A stretch of DNA of 45,914 nt from Clostridia bacterium. Its GTDB lineage: Bacteria; Bacillota; Clostridia; UMGS1883; UMGS1540. The stretch lies in NCBI GenBank assembly GCA_017442155.1, contig JAFSAU010000039.1, positions 1-45,914 of the forward strand, written 5' to 3'. The translations under genes and the position numbers were made by a program. Position 1 is the first letter of the stretch. Each line of letters starts with the position of its first letter. Below, in pieces: positions 15,706-24,455 of the stretch. The notes beneath the pieces are model-generated. The model had not been told where the DNA came from. It worked only from the letters and a program-made list of their open reading frames with translations, and made no database searches.

Positions 15706-18700
15706 TTAAGAATTTGCACTCCAAGCCGCAATTCTGTCCATAATGACAGCACCTTCGGCGCGTGTAGTATTCCCAAGGGGATTTAAAGTGCCGTCTGCAT
15801 TACCGCGTACAATACCGGCACGCACTACAGCCGCAATATCCAGCACGGCATAGTCGGCGATAGCTTCCTTATCCGAAAAGTCCATGTTGCCGCCTTCTGC
15901 AAGCTCTTTTATAAGCCGCATACCACGTGCACAAATCACCATTAAATCCTGACGGGAAATCTCCGCATCGGGATTATAGTTTACGCCGTCGGTTCCCTTC
16001 AAGATGCCGAGGGCGCGTCCGATTGCAATTTCTGCGGCATAAGGCGTTTTTGCTGTTACATCCGCAAAATTTTCAGTGCTGTCTGCCTTAAGTCCCAGTG
16101 TCCGAACAAGGAAGCCGGCAAATTCCGCTCTTGTAATCTTTTCGCCGGGCCGGAAGGCGTAGACATCCGCATCCTCCGTGATGCCCTTTTCTTTCAAGGT
16201 TTCTGCCGCTTTTCTTGCCCAGCCGTATGTGTTCATATCAAAATAGGTGAACCGAGAAGCACTGCTCGTATCAACCGGTCCTGCCGGCGTGATTTCCCAA
16301 AGCTGTGCCGCACAGGGCTGCAGCTCCGCCTTCAGAACATCGGTACCACTAAAAGAGCCTTCGCCGCCGGAAATGATTTTTGCACTGAAATTCCCGACCT
16401 TGAGACTTCCGTCAAAGGAAGTGAGCGGTATCTCTACTGTCTTACTATTCTTCGCATCCTTGTTCAGTACTACAAGATACAGCTTTCCGTCCTTTTCCCA
16501 GAGGCGGCACCAATACTCCTCGTTACGTACATCGTTTAAGGTCGGAATCTCACCGCCGATAAAGACTTTATGTGCCATATCCATATCCACCTCGGCATAT
16601 TCGACCATACCGGGCCAGAGGTCCGTTTGGCGAAGCGGCGTGTATTCGCCGTCCGGAGTCTTTATCGCTTTGGCGTAGGAGAAAAAGCCCGTACCTTCTG
16701 CGCCCTCAAAAAGTGCCTGGTAGAGACTGCTTCTGTATTGGTCCGCATTCGGGAAATATCTCACCTCGCCTGTGTAATCAAACGCCTGCACAATGGCATA
16801 GCTCGCCACTTCCCCTCTTTTTGCGATACGCGCTATTTCCGTTTCCTCAGCAACAAAGTCAGCGGCATCCTCCCTATCGCGCACATAGGAATCATGTGCC
16901 ATCATGTCACAGTATTTTGCCGTATCTTTGAAAGTGGGCGCATTGTTATCGAGAATATACACAGGATGCTCGGGGTCAATGCTTTTAATCAGCAAATAGG
17001 ACTCCCGCAGATACTCTATTACCGCTTTTCGTTCAAACCAGATAAACGGCTCGTCCATAACCATATAGCCCATTGTGTTCGGATGGTCTTTACATTTTGT
17101 AATGACATCCCGTACCCTTTCTATATCGGCGTCCGGGTGGGCCGGGGGCACCATACCGATATAGAGCTTTACGAGAAGCATAAGCCCGCTTTCCTCTGCC
17201 TCCAAAAGCCATTTATCCAGCGTTTCCATGGTTGTGGTTGCAGTGATGTTAAACTGAATGGCATTTACGCCGATTTTCGCCAGATGCTCTGCTGCGGCGG
17301 TACTTGAATGGTAGGCGATATAGGGATAAAACGGTGTTTTCTTATCTTTGAGGAAAACACCATCCTCTTTTCTTATATAAGGCGAGGAGTCAATCCGATA
17401 CACGGGCGTAGTTTGCGTCTCCAGCACATTGCCGTCCGCATCGTAGAGTGTTGCCGTAATATCGTAAGCCTTGCCCTTTTCCGTAATCAAACTCCCAGAC
17501 CCGTTTACCGGATAGGTGAAGGTTACGCCTTCTGCGGTTAAAGGCCGCTTTTCCTGGGACAGGAGAAGCTTTTCGCCATCCTTAAAGGTAAAGTCCACGC
17601 TTGTTCCTTCGGGATTAAAATCTGCCATAGGCGTTACAGTTGCCGTTCCGACCTCGTGGTACTCCCGGTAGAAGCACCAGTCTGTCTCCAGCATTGTTTT
17701 ATCCGGCAATGTCAGCGGATATACCTCGACATCGTCAAAGTAAACACTGCCTGTGCCGTAAAGCCGCTGATATAATGCCACACCGTACGCCTCAATGCTG
17801 GAGGAGAAGGTGCACCAATACTGCTGCCACTCACCCGTCGGATAGTAATAGTCGGTATTCACAGTGCCGTCCGCAATGGTATCCCGGTGAATTCTGCATT
17901 CAGTATATTGCTCGACCTTAAATCTGAAGAAGGATCCCGGCTCATCCGTGCGCGCCCAGACGCTCATTACATATTTCGTGCCGGGCTGCACCGGAATCAA
18001 TTGCCTGATCCAGGGGTTTGATCCTATTTTTGCTGCCTTATCTTCCTCCGATAATTTAACCTTGACTGCCCAATTTCCCGTATGTGTATGTTCATTTGTC
18101 AGGCTGATAAGAGGATTATCCTTCCACTCCTTATAGGCCTCCCAGCCTTCCGGCACGGTGCCGTCATTTATCTCAAAGCTATTGTTTACAAACTGATTCG
18201 TAAACCCTTCGGGCACCTCGGGCATTTCCGGGGGCCTTACTTCGATGATTTTTTCAAAGCCGCCGTTTATGTCGGTCTCGACACCTTCGACCGTAATATC
18301 ATCCCAGTAAATGACGCAGCCATCAGGAATCTTGCCGCTGTCAAGTCCTATTACCACAGAAGGCTGGTCCGGCATGGTAAAGGTTGCGGAGACCTTCTCA
18401 AAGCGACTCGTTGTGGTGGTTATCGTCTTGGAAACCCCATGTTTTTTAGCGTCTCCGGATCCTCGATCCGGAAGAATACGTATACGTGCACCGGTGGGAA
18501 GTGTACCGTCGACGCGGATATAGCCGCTGACTGTGTACTTTTCGCCCACAGTCAGCCCGCGCACGCTCGTCCATACACGTGTGTTCCCTTCCGGGCGGTT
18601 CCATACCTTGAGGGAATACGTGCCGCTGTTTGCGTATTCCGCTGTCACCTCTGCGTTCACGCCCTTTGTGATGGCGTAGCTATTCGTACCCACATCCCAG

Positions 18701-18807
18701 CCTTCTGCCCAGGTGTATTCGGTTTCCGATGCGCCTACCGATACCGCCGAAATGCCAAGGATGCTAATCATAACAAGAAAAACAGAAAGTATACGTTTAA
18801 ATTTCAT
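15706..18807 (-). CDS. SLH-anchored multidomain putative glycoside hydrolase B
   Basis: This 1033-residue secreted protein has AAAGGAG before its ATG. Layout: signal peptide 1-26; CBM-like modules about 27-185 and 203-366; a beta domain about 370-475; a TIM-barrel-like catalytic region about 490-750 with the likely acid/base Glu586 in YMVMDEPF; a beta-sandwich about 760-843; SLH modules about 850-1030. The candidate second carboxylate may be in YAIVQAFDYTGE, but I cannot assign a GH family. The enzyme part is very similar to gene A. Unlike genes A and C it ends with TAA and has no conserved extension after it. It is attached to the cell surface through secondary cell-wall polymer and lies 36 bases after the secreted CBM-like gene. 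Confidence 0.85.
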   Translation of the reverse strand: MKFKRILSVFLVMISILGISAVSVGASETEYTWAEGWDVGTNSYAITKGVNAEVTAEYANSGTYSLKVWNRPEGNTRVWTSVRGLTVGEKYTVSGYIRVDGTLPTGARIRILPDRGSGDAKKHGVSKTITTTTSRFEKVSATFTMPDQPSVVIGLDSGKIPDGCVIYWDDITVEGVETDINGGFEKIIEVRPPEMPEVPEGFTNQFVNNSFEINDGTVPEGWEAYKEWKDNPLISLTNEHTHTGNWAVKVKLSEEDKAAKIGSNPWIRQLIPVQPGTKYVMSVWARTDEPGSFFRFKVEQYTECRIHRDTIADGTVNTDYYYPTGEWQQYWCTFSSSIEAYGVALYQRLYGTGSVYFDDVEVYPLTLPDKTMLETDWCFYREYHEVGTATVTPMADFNPEGTSVDFTFKDGEKLLLSQEKRPLTAEGVTFTYPVNGSGSLITEKGKAYDITATLYDADGNVLETQTTPVYRIDSSPYIRKEDGVFLKDKKTPFYPYIAYHSSTAAAEHLAKIGVNAIQFNITATTTMETLDKWLLEAEESGLMLLVKLYIGMVPPAHPDADIERVRDVITKCKDHPNTMGYMVMDEPFIWFERKAVIEYLRESYLLIKSIDPEHPVYILDNNAPTFKDTAKYCDMMAHDSYVRDREDAADFVAEETEIARIAKRGEVASYAIVQAFDYTGEVRYFPNADQYRSSLYQALFEGAEGTGFFSYAKAIKTPDGEYTPLRQTDLWPGMVEYAEVDMDMAHKVFIGGEIPTLNDVRNEEYWCRLWEKDGKLYLVVLNKDAKNSKTVEIPLTSFDGSLKVGNFSAKIISGGEGSFSGTDVLKAELQPCAAQLWEITPAGPVDTSSASRFTYFDMNTYGWARKAAETLKEKGITEDADVYAFRPGEKITRAEFAGFLVRTLGLKADSTENFADVTAKTPYAAEIAIGRALGILKGTDGVNYNPDAEISRQDLMVICARGMRLIKELAEGGNMDFSDKEAIADYAVLDIAAVVRAGIVRGNADGTLNPLGNTTRAEGAVIMDRIAAWSANS

Positions 18808-18843
18808 TTTTTCTCCTTTCTAAACTGTCATAAACGTCCAATT

Positions 18844-20349
18844 TTATGATGCCGATTCCACCGTAAGCTGTTTTGCTTCCGTAAGCGGCTTCAGGCCTGC
18901 CGCGCTGTCCAGGAGCACAGCCTTTGCATATTGTCCCGCTGAAAGGCTGATGTTCTCTATCGTGATTTCTTTCCATGCCGACGTGAGGGTAGTGCTTTCA
19001 GATATATATACTTTTTCAAGGCAAGGTGTGCCACTTACTGTATCGTATACGCCCACAATCATACGTGCCACATCGCCCGCTGCACCGACTACGGTTGCTT
19101 TTGCATTCACAGTGCCGGTTGCTGAAAAGTTTTCTCCGAGAACGGTACCGTCTTCAGCCGTAAATTTAATGTTTGTTTCTTCTATAGTAACATCGTCAAA
19201 ATAAATAATTTCACCCTTTACCGCTCTTGCAGCAAGACCGATGAATGCATACGTATCTTCTGCCGTAAAGACAAACGTACGCGCTCCCCACTCTGTTGTG
19301 GCCGTATCAGACTTATAGTTAACCATATTTTTACCAGCCCATGACCCGTGCAGCTTATTATACAAGCTATCGTTTTTCACAACATTGAGTGATACCTTCG
19401 TCTCACTGCCTGTAAGCGAAGTTTTCGTATAACACCGCATTCTATAGGCACGGCCCGGCTCAAGCCCCGTTACCGGTACATATGCATGAAGCTGTCTATA
19501 CTTCCCATCAGAAGCCGGATCTTCCGTCGTTGTCAGGCAAAGTGCATTTGTGCCGTCTCGACCGGCGTTTGCTGCAACGAAAGTATGTATACCAATCGTA
19601 GTCTCATACTGAGTATCGCCTGCGCCTATTGTGCTCCAGCCTTTTGCCCATACTGTCGATGTAGCATCTCCGCTTACTGTATATTCGGTATCCTCAAAGC
19701 TGCCGTTTATGGCAGGAATCTCTTCAAGTACTACATCATCAATATACACGCTAACCGCACTCGTACCTGTCAGTGCTTCGTTTGCTCCAAATTCCAGAAT
19801 GATGTACGCAAACGTTGCATCATATGTCACTTCGCCGTCCGTATTTTTCTCGACAGACGGAACAAATGCGCAATCCAGGTTTTTCCACACGCCGCCTGTG
19901 GTTGTAAGCAAACGACCAGCCCCCCGGTTCACACCGTTAGAAGCCGCCATACAACCCGCGTCGGCCTCTGTTTTAGTTTTCGCAACCCCGAGGAACAAGC
20001 CGTCGGTTAACGTACCCTCAATATTCACCCAAACACTTGCACGGTACGCCTTACCTGGCGTAAGGCCCTCCACCTTCTGGGAGAGCCAGCGACCTGTACC
20101 ATCGGTGACAAGCTGCAGTGCTTTACCACCGGAGTGAACAGGTGCTGTGACAATAAAAGCATTTTCATTCAAGGTGCTTGAATACTTTGATTGGTTACTC
20201 GCATATTCCCATTCCGTTTTCAGTTCTTCCTCAAATCCACCGTTTGTCAGCAGATTCCCTGTGTTGTCGGCGTACACCGCCGTCGGTGCCAATGACAGTA
20301 CCATCATAAGCACCATTGCCAGACTCAAAAATTTCTTCGCGTTTTTCAT
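18844..20349 (-). CDS. secreted protein with two CBM-like jelly-roll modules (copy 1)
   Basis: This 501-residue protein has a signal peptide (KKFLSLAMVLMMVLSLAPTAVYA), two carbohydrate-binding-like modules (about 28-215 and 215-395), each opening with NGGFEE or NGSFEDTEY and closing with VYIDDVVLEEI or IYFDDVTIEET, and a C-terminal beta domain of about 100 residues. No catalytic domain and no SLH module are present, so it is either released or held by another partner. A closely related protein lies at 30857-32413, also immediately upstream of an SLH enzyme. This repeated pairing suggests the two products act on the same glycan. AAGGAGTGTAAAAGG precedes its ATG. Confidence 0.82.
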   Translation of the reverse strand: MKNAKKFLSLAMVLMMVLSLAPTAVYADNTGNLLTNGGFEEELKTEWEYASNQSKYSSTLNENAFIVTAPVHSGGKALQLVTDGTGRWLSQKVEGLTPGKAYRASVWVNIEGTLTDGLFLGVAKTKTEADAGCMAASNGVNRGAGRLLTTTGGVWKNLDCAFVPSVEKNTDGEVTYDATFAYIILEFGANEALTGTSAVSVYIDDVVLEEIPAINGSFEDTEYTVSGDATSTVWAKGWSTIGAGDTQYETTIGIHTFVAANAGRDGTNALCLTTTEDPASDGKYRQLHAYVPVTGLEPGRAYRMRCYTKTSLTGSETKVSLNVVKNDSLYNKLHGSWAGKNMVNYKSDTATTEWGARTFVFTAEDTYAFIGLAARAVKGEIIYFDDVTIEETNIKFTAEDGTVLGENFSATGTVNAKATVVGAAGDVARMIVGVYDTVSGTPCLEKVYISESTTLTSAWKEITIENISLSAGQYAKAVLLDSAAGLKPLTEAKQLTVESAS

Positions 20350-20404
20350 CCTTTTACACTCCTTATTTTTTTATTTCAAAGCTCCCTTTGGAAGCCTTGT
20401 AAAC

Positions 20405-21889
20405 CTATTGATTCGCCTGTTTTTTTGCACCGCCGGCAATCCCGGCATACTCATCCAAAAAGGCTTCGGCGAATTTATCCATGGTTACCCCGATTTTATC
20501 GCCCCGATACCCGAGCGCAACCGTCAGATTCCCAAAATAATCATCTGCGATATTCACACGGATTACCAGATTGGTTTCGCTCGGCCACACCCCGGCCGCA
20601 AGCATTCTGTATCCCCTGCCGAGCGGTGTTCCGATGCGATTGCCGCTATAATGGGTTTCGGGGAATTCGCCCTCTTTGTATCTGCCGAGACCAAAGGGAA
20701 TTTCCTTATCGCCCCGGGCATTTGTATACCGAAGCACGCCGCCGTCCCCTCTGAAGGACACCGAGAGCTTTTCAATTCCCATGGGGTTTTCGTCCAGTAC
20801 ATATTCTACGCCGTCAATTTCCTTTTGCAGCGGACTTCCTCTTTCGCCTTCGGGAAGCTGCAGGGAAAGAGCGGAAATTGTATTTTGTAAAGCTTCAAAG
20901 GCGGTCGGATTATCCGGTAGCGGTGCATCCGAAAGGGTTTGCACGATTTCATGGTAAACCGCATCGTAAATCACCTTATAGGCATACCCAATCCCCTGAT
21001 TATCTGCCGTACAAACAAAAATCAAATCCTGTTCGGGATAGCACATAACAATCTGGTTTCCCATGCCGTTAAACGTAAATGCCGTATCCCTATGCCGCCA
21101 AATCTGATAGCCGTACCCATAACTATTGGGTTGCTGACGGCAATGAGATGTGGGAACCTGCTTCGAGGTAGCCTGCCGGACATACTCTTCTGAGAGAAGC
21201 TGCTTTCCGCATACATTTCCTTTGTTCAGCAGGATATACGCATATCTTGCCATATCCCGGGTGGTGCACAGTAGTCCCGAACCGCCCCAGGAATATCCGT
21301 CGGGAGATTCCACGCACCGGGCATCTTCCGAAAATCCCACTTCCCGAAGCATTTTATCCTTCATATAGTCTATAAACGGCTGCCCCGTTATCCGTTCCAC
21401 AATAACATCTAAAATGTAGGTTGCAGAGGTATCATAACGGAACACTGTGCCGCCGGGTCTGTTCGGTTTTGCCTCGAAAAAGCTCTTTACCCATCCGTCC
21501 TTATGAAAGGAATAGGTCGTAATATGCGGTGACGACATTGTAAGCAGATCTCGCACGGTTGTTTCCCGGATATACGGATGCAGTGTTTCCGGTGGAAATT
21601 CCGGGAAGAATTTATGTACCGGGTCATCCAAAGCTACTTTTCCTTCATCGTATAAAAGCCCGATTGCACCTGCAACAAAGCTCTTTGTGCTGGAATACAT
21701 GCGGTGCTTTGTATCCTTCGTAAACGGTGCCCAGTATCCTTCGGCGGCAATCCGACCGTGACGGATAAGCAGAATACTATGCATATACAGCCCGCTTTCA
21801 TTGAAACTGTCAATCAGCTTCTGCACACTGCCTGAGGAAATTCCCACTGCTTCCGGTGATGCCGCAGTTTGAAAAAAATCCTTCTCCAT
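20405..21889 (-). CDS. beta-lactamase-fold serine hydrolase (class C/esterase type)
   Basis: This 494-residue protein has the PF00144 fold. The catalytic SxxK is in RMYSSTKSFVAGAI (Ser and Lys near 69-72), the second motif is YDTSATYILDVI, and the region matching the third motif is FNGMGNQIVM in place of KTG. The C-terminal 170 residues form a beta-rich domain not present in plain beta-lactamases. No signal peptide is seen, so it is cytosolic. That makes an esterase or deacylase role on an imported compound likelier than antibiotic resistance. AAAGGAGGAGAC precedes the ATG. It lies in operon A between the GH28-like gene with its inserted cassette and the CBM-like gene. Confidence 0.85.
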   Translation of the reverse strand: MEKDFFQTAASPEAVGISSGSVQKLIDSFNESGLYMHSILLIRHGRIAAEGYWAPFTKDTKHRMYSSTKSFVAGAIGLLYDEGKVALDDPVHKFFPEFPPETLHPYIRETTVRDLLTMSSPHITTYSFHKDGWVKSFFEAKPNRPGGTVFRYDTSATYILDVIVERITGQPFIDYMKDKMLREVGFSEDARCVESPDGYSWGGSGLLCTTRDMARYAYILLNKGNVCGKQLLSEEYVRQATSKQVPTSHCRQQPNSYGYGYQIWRHRDTAFTFNGMGNQIVMCYPEQDLIFVCTADNQGIGYAYKVIYDAVYHEIVQTLSDAPLPDNPTAFEALQNTISALSLQLPEGERGSPLQKEIDGVEYVLDENPMGIEKLSVSFRGDGGVLRYTNARGDKEIPFGLGRYKEGEFPETHYSGNRIGTPLGRGYRMLAAGVWPSETNLVIRVNIADDYFGNLTVALGYRGDKIGVTMDKFAEAFLDEYAGIAGGAKKQANQ

Positions 21890-21929
21890 TCTGTCTCCTC
21901 CTTTCTTTGAATGCTATTCATTTATGTCA

Positions 21930-21985
21930 TCCTCAAAACAGCAATTCACTGTTCTGCGGTTTTCGCTGTCTGTAAATTTTGCCAT
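21930..21985. repeat. left direct repeat flanking the HTH-phosphodiesterase gene
   Basis: These 56 bases match 23125-23181 at about 52 of 57 positions with one single-base indel. On the minus strand they encode MAKFTDSEN and NCCF, that is the last residues of the GH28-like protein, but the one-base deletion shifts away its stop. It is therefore a displaced copy of the 3' end of the neighbouring gene. Confidence 0.85.
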
Positions 21986-21999
21986 AAACTCTCATGTTT

Positions 22000-23019
22000 C
22001 TACTTTTCTTTCCCGAACCCTTTGTATAAATGAACTATATTTATGTCTTCAAGCATATCCAATCCGTGAGAACCACTATTCCCATCAATTTCATGACAAC
22101 CATGATCCATTGCAAAGCCCAGTAAAGTATTATGATGCTTCCAATTATTCTTGACAAGCTCTGTTATACATGAAAAGATATGGCAGTTTGTTCTGAGTTC
22201 GCCCAAAGCTTCTGCACTTTCCGGTCCGTATTTATGCATAATAGCGTCGTAATTCCCGTTGTATATTACTACAAAATCGTGTTCATCACGCAGAATAACC
22301 TCTACTGCCTTTGCATTTACATTGACAATATTACCTTCCTCAAAATGGAAATAGTCTATATTACGCTCAAGAAAAATCCGGCTTAAACTGACTTTACCAT
22401 ATGTGATAAGCGCGATTTTTTTGCCCGCACGAATCAAAGCATCAAAAATAGTGTCAATTTTTATGACAGGCTTCTCATATTTTTGAATACCGTGAATTTC
22501 CGGTTGTGCCCCTGTATACATTGTACCAAAACATACAGGTGTAACCGATGGCATAACTGATGCAAGAGGAACTTTTACATCTACATTTGCAAGAACATCA
22601 TTAAATAAGTGTATGTACTTTTCATATATCCATTGTGCAATAGCATCTGGATTATACATAATAATGCGGTCAGCTTTTTCTCCATCGAAAACCCTGTCGA
22701 TATATTTTGAAAGCTCGCAATTCTTCGGTGCCGCGTACTCCGGAGGTTCTATTCCCATAGAATAAGCAAGGGCAGCACATATACTGTCTAAAGATTCTGT
22801 GTTTCTAACCGCCTCCGGACTAACATTAACCCCTAAAATCTCATCTGTAGAGACTCCAAAAACATCACAAATAATCTTAAGGTTGTCAAGTGTAGGCATG
22901 GTCTGGTCTGTTTCCCACTGACTAACCGTTTGTCTTGAAAGAAATAATTTTTCTGCGAATCCCCCTTGTGACAGTCCCAGCCTTTTTCTTAACTTCAGAA
23001 TATTATCACCAACCGACAT
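22000..23019 (-). CDS. XRE-type HTH fused to alkaline-phosphatase-fold phosphodiesterase
   Basis: This 339-residue fusion has an XRE/Cro DNA-binding domain at 1-62 (LRKRLGLSQGGFAEKLFLSR, then QTVSQWETDQTMPTLDNLKI). A linker leads to an alkaline-phosphatase/nucleotide-pyrophosphatase-like domain from about 110. Signatures are SVMPSVTPVCFGTMYTG (nucleophile Thr in TPV), YDAIMHKYGP (Asp and His metal ligands), MDHGCHEID and SGSHGLD. Stand-alone Firmicute proteins like the second part exist, from memory; fusion to an HTH is unusual and suggests a regulator that senses or hydrolyses a phosphate ester or phosphonate-like ligand. GAAAGGGGAG precedes the ATG. The gene is bracketed by direct repeats from the GH28-like 3' end, indicating insertion as a cassette. 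Inverted repeats at 23071-23109 could be its own operator. Confidence 0.82.
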   Translation of the reverse strand: MSVGDNILKLRKRLGLSQGGFAEKLFLSRQTVSQWETDQTMPTLDNLKIICDVFGVSTDEILGVNVSPEAVRNTESLDSICAALAYSMGIEPPEYAAPKNCELSKYIDRVFDGEKADRIIMYNPDAIAQWIYEKYIHLFNDVLANVDVKVPLASVMPSVTPVCFGTMYTGAQPEIHGIQKYEKPVIKIDTIFDALIRAGKKIALITYGKVSLSRIFLERNIDYFHFEEGNIVNVNAKAVEVILRDEHDFVVIYNGNYDAIMHKYGPESAEALGELRTNCHIFSCITELVKNNWKHHNTLLGFAMDHGCHEIDGNSGSHGLDMLEDINIVHLYKGFGKEK

Positions 23020-23070
23020 GTATCAGCTCCCCTTTCTTTACTATATTGTATATTACATTATTTTTTCGAC

Positions 23071-23109
23071 GCAAGCATTTATTTCTTGCATTTGTCAAGC
23101 ATCACTTGC
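23071..23109 (-). promoter_or_regulatory. two inverted repeats upstream of the HTH-phosphodiesterase gene
   Basis: GCAAG-9-CTTGC (23071-23089) and CAAG-5-CTTG with flanking bases (23096-23109) are adjacent dyads sharing the half-site CAAG/CTTG. They are 52-90 bases upstream of the start of a gene encoding an XRE-type DNA-binding domain. Autoregulation is a reasonable inference. The -35/-10 choice is unclear; TTGCGT and TATACA spaced by 16 is one option. Confidence 0.45.
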
Positions 23110-23124
23110 GGAAATGCGCCACGT

Positions 23125-23181
23125 TCCTCAAAAACAGCAATTCGTTGTTCTGATGTTTTCGCTGTCTGTAAATTTTGCCAT
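23125..23181. repeat. right direct repeat, the 3' end of the GH28-like gene
   Basis: This copy is the authentic end of the GH28-like coding region, including its TGA. Its partner at 21930-21985 lies on the far side of the HTH-phosphodiesterase gene, so an insertion of about 1.1 kb has this sequence on both sides. Confidence 0.85.
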
Positions 23182-24402
23182 GCCCTTCCATTTCTCTTTT
23201 AACTCTTCGGCTATTTTGATATTTACATTTTCAAAACTGACATTTCGCACTCCGTATGTTTCCACTGCATACACGCCGCGCTGCTCGGCTTCATCGGGGC
23301 CGACCGGAAACGGCGGCCGGATAATTTCCACAGACATATCTTTTATGCTTATATCGGAAATCTCGCCTTTATCTATGGCCGTCACGTCAGACTTACAAAA
23401 GGCCCGTGCAACAAAGCTTTGCACATGAAAATTTCTGACATATCCGTTATTCATCTGATTGATCCGAAGCGGGAAGGATATCCGGTCTGCAATCAAATTG
23501 GAAAAACGGATGTTTTCAATTTTGGCGCATCCATTATACGAATAAGCCGTTATGCAATTTATGGCCGCGGCCCCCCGTTTTATAACAATATCGGATACGT
23601 TGATATTTCTGATTTCTCCGGTGCCTACACCAATGCGGAAAACACTTGCCGAAGCTGCAAGCACACAGTTCGTTACCGTAACATATTCGCAAGCTGTTTT
23701 GCCGTTTCTAAGCCGCTGCGAAGCACAACGGAAGGTTATGGCATCATCGCCGGTATCGATAATACAGTCCGAAACGGTTACAGTACTGCATGTGTCAATA
23801 TCAATACCGTCCGTATTTGCCCAATACCGTTTATTAAAGATGTGTACACCTCGTATTGTAACATTTTCACAGCCATGCAAATGACAGGCCCAGGAAGTTG
23901 AATGAAGCAATGTTACATCGGTGATGTGTATGTTTTTACTTTCTATAAAGCTTATCATCTGCCCGGGACGCATTTTCTCCGGACGAACAAAGCCGTAGCT
24001 CCATCCATAGCGGTAATATTCCTGCGGCTTGGGCTCTTCAAAAAAGCTTTCGCCGTTTCCGTCGATTGTCCCGGGGCCTGTGATGGAAACGTTTTGTTTC
24101 TCATGTATAATGATAAAATGCTTGCCAAGCCAACCTTCCTGTATAGCGTCATAGTTTTGCGGATAGGCATCGGATTCATTATAATCCTCCAGATTCTCGC
24201 TTGCCTGAAGCACTGCACCTACCTCCAGATGCAGTTCCACATTATCTTTCAGCCATATGGTTCCGCTCATAAACCGTCCTGCAGGCACGATTACACGTCC
24301 TCCGCCCGCTTTTTCAGCCGTATCAACCGCCTTTTGAATTGAGGCCGTATTCATTGTTTTTCCGTCACCTACTGCGCCGAAATCGGTGATTCTGTATTCC
24401 AT
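23128..24402 (-). CDS. GH28-like polygalacturonase-family glycoside hydrolase
   Basis: This 424-residue protein opens with YRITDFGAVGDGKTMNTASI, typical of right-handed beta-helix enzymes of family GH28. GH28 active-site blocks are visible in order: WANTDGIDIDTC (NTD), DTGDDAITF (DD), HLHGCENV-type turns and FRIGVGTG in the position of the RIK loop. In GH28 the Asp residues of NTD and DD are catalytic; the family includes polygalacturonases, rhamnogalacturonases and related enzymes. No signal peptide is present, so it would act on imported oligosaccharides. The start at 24402 is set by AAAGGAG 7 bases upstream. It is the second gene of operon A, 53 bases from the ceramidase-fold gene. Confidence 0.85.
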   Translation of the reverse strand: MEYRITDFGAVGDGKTMNTASIQKAVDTAEKAGGGRVIVPAGRFMSGTIWLKDNVELHLEVGAVLQASENLEDYNESDAYPQNYDAIQEGWLGKHFIIIHEKQNVSITGPGTIDGNGESFFEEPKPQEYYRYGWSYGFVRPEKMRPGQMISFIESKNIHITDVTLLHSTSWACHLHGCENVTIRGVHIFNKRYWANTDGIDIDTCSTVTVSDCIIDTGDDAITFRCASQRLRNGKTACEYVTVTNCVLAASASVFRIGVGTGEIRNINVSDIVIKRGAAAINCITAYSYNGCAKIENIRFSNLIADRISFPLRINQMNNGYVRNFHVQSFVARAFCKSDVTAIDKGEISDISIKDMSVEIIRPPFPVGPDEAEQRGVYAVETYGVRNVSFENVNIKIAEELKEKWKGMAKFTDSENIRTTNCCF

Positions 24403-24455
24403 GGGCATCTCCTTTCTGCTGTCCTGCATTCAAGCAATTGCTGACACAACCGATT

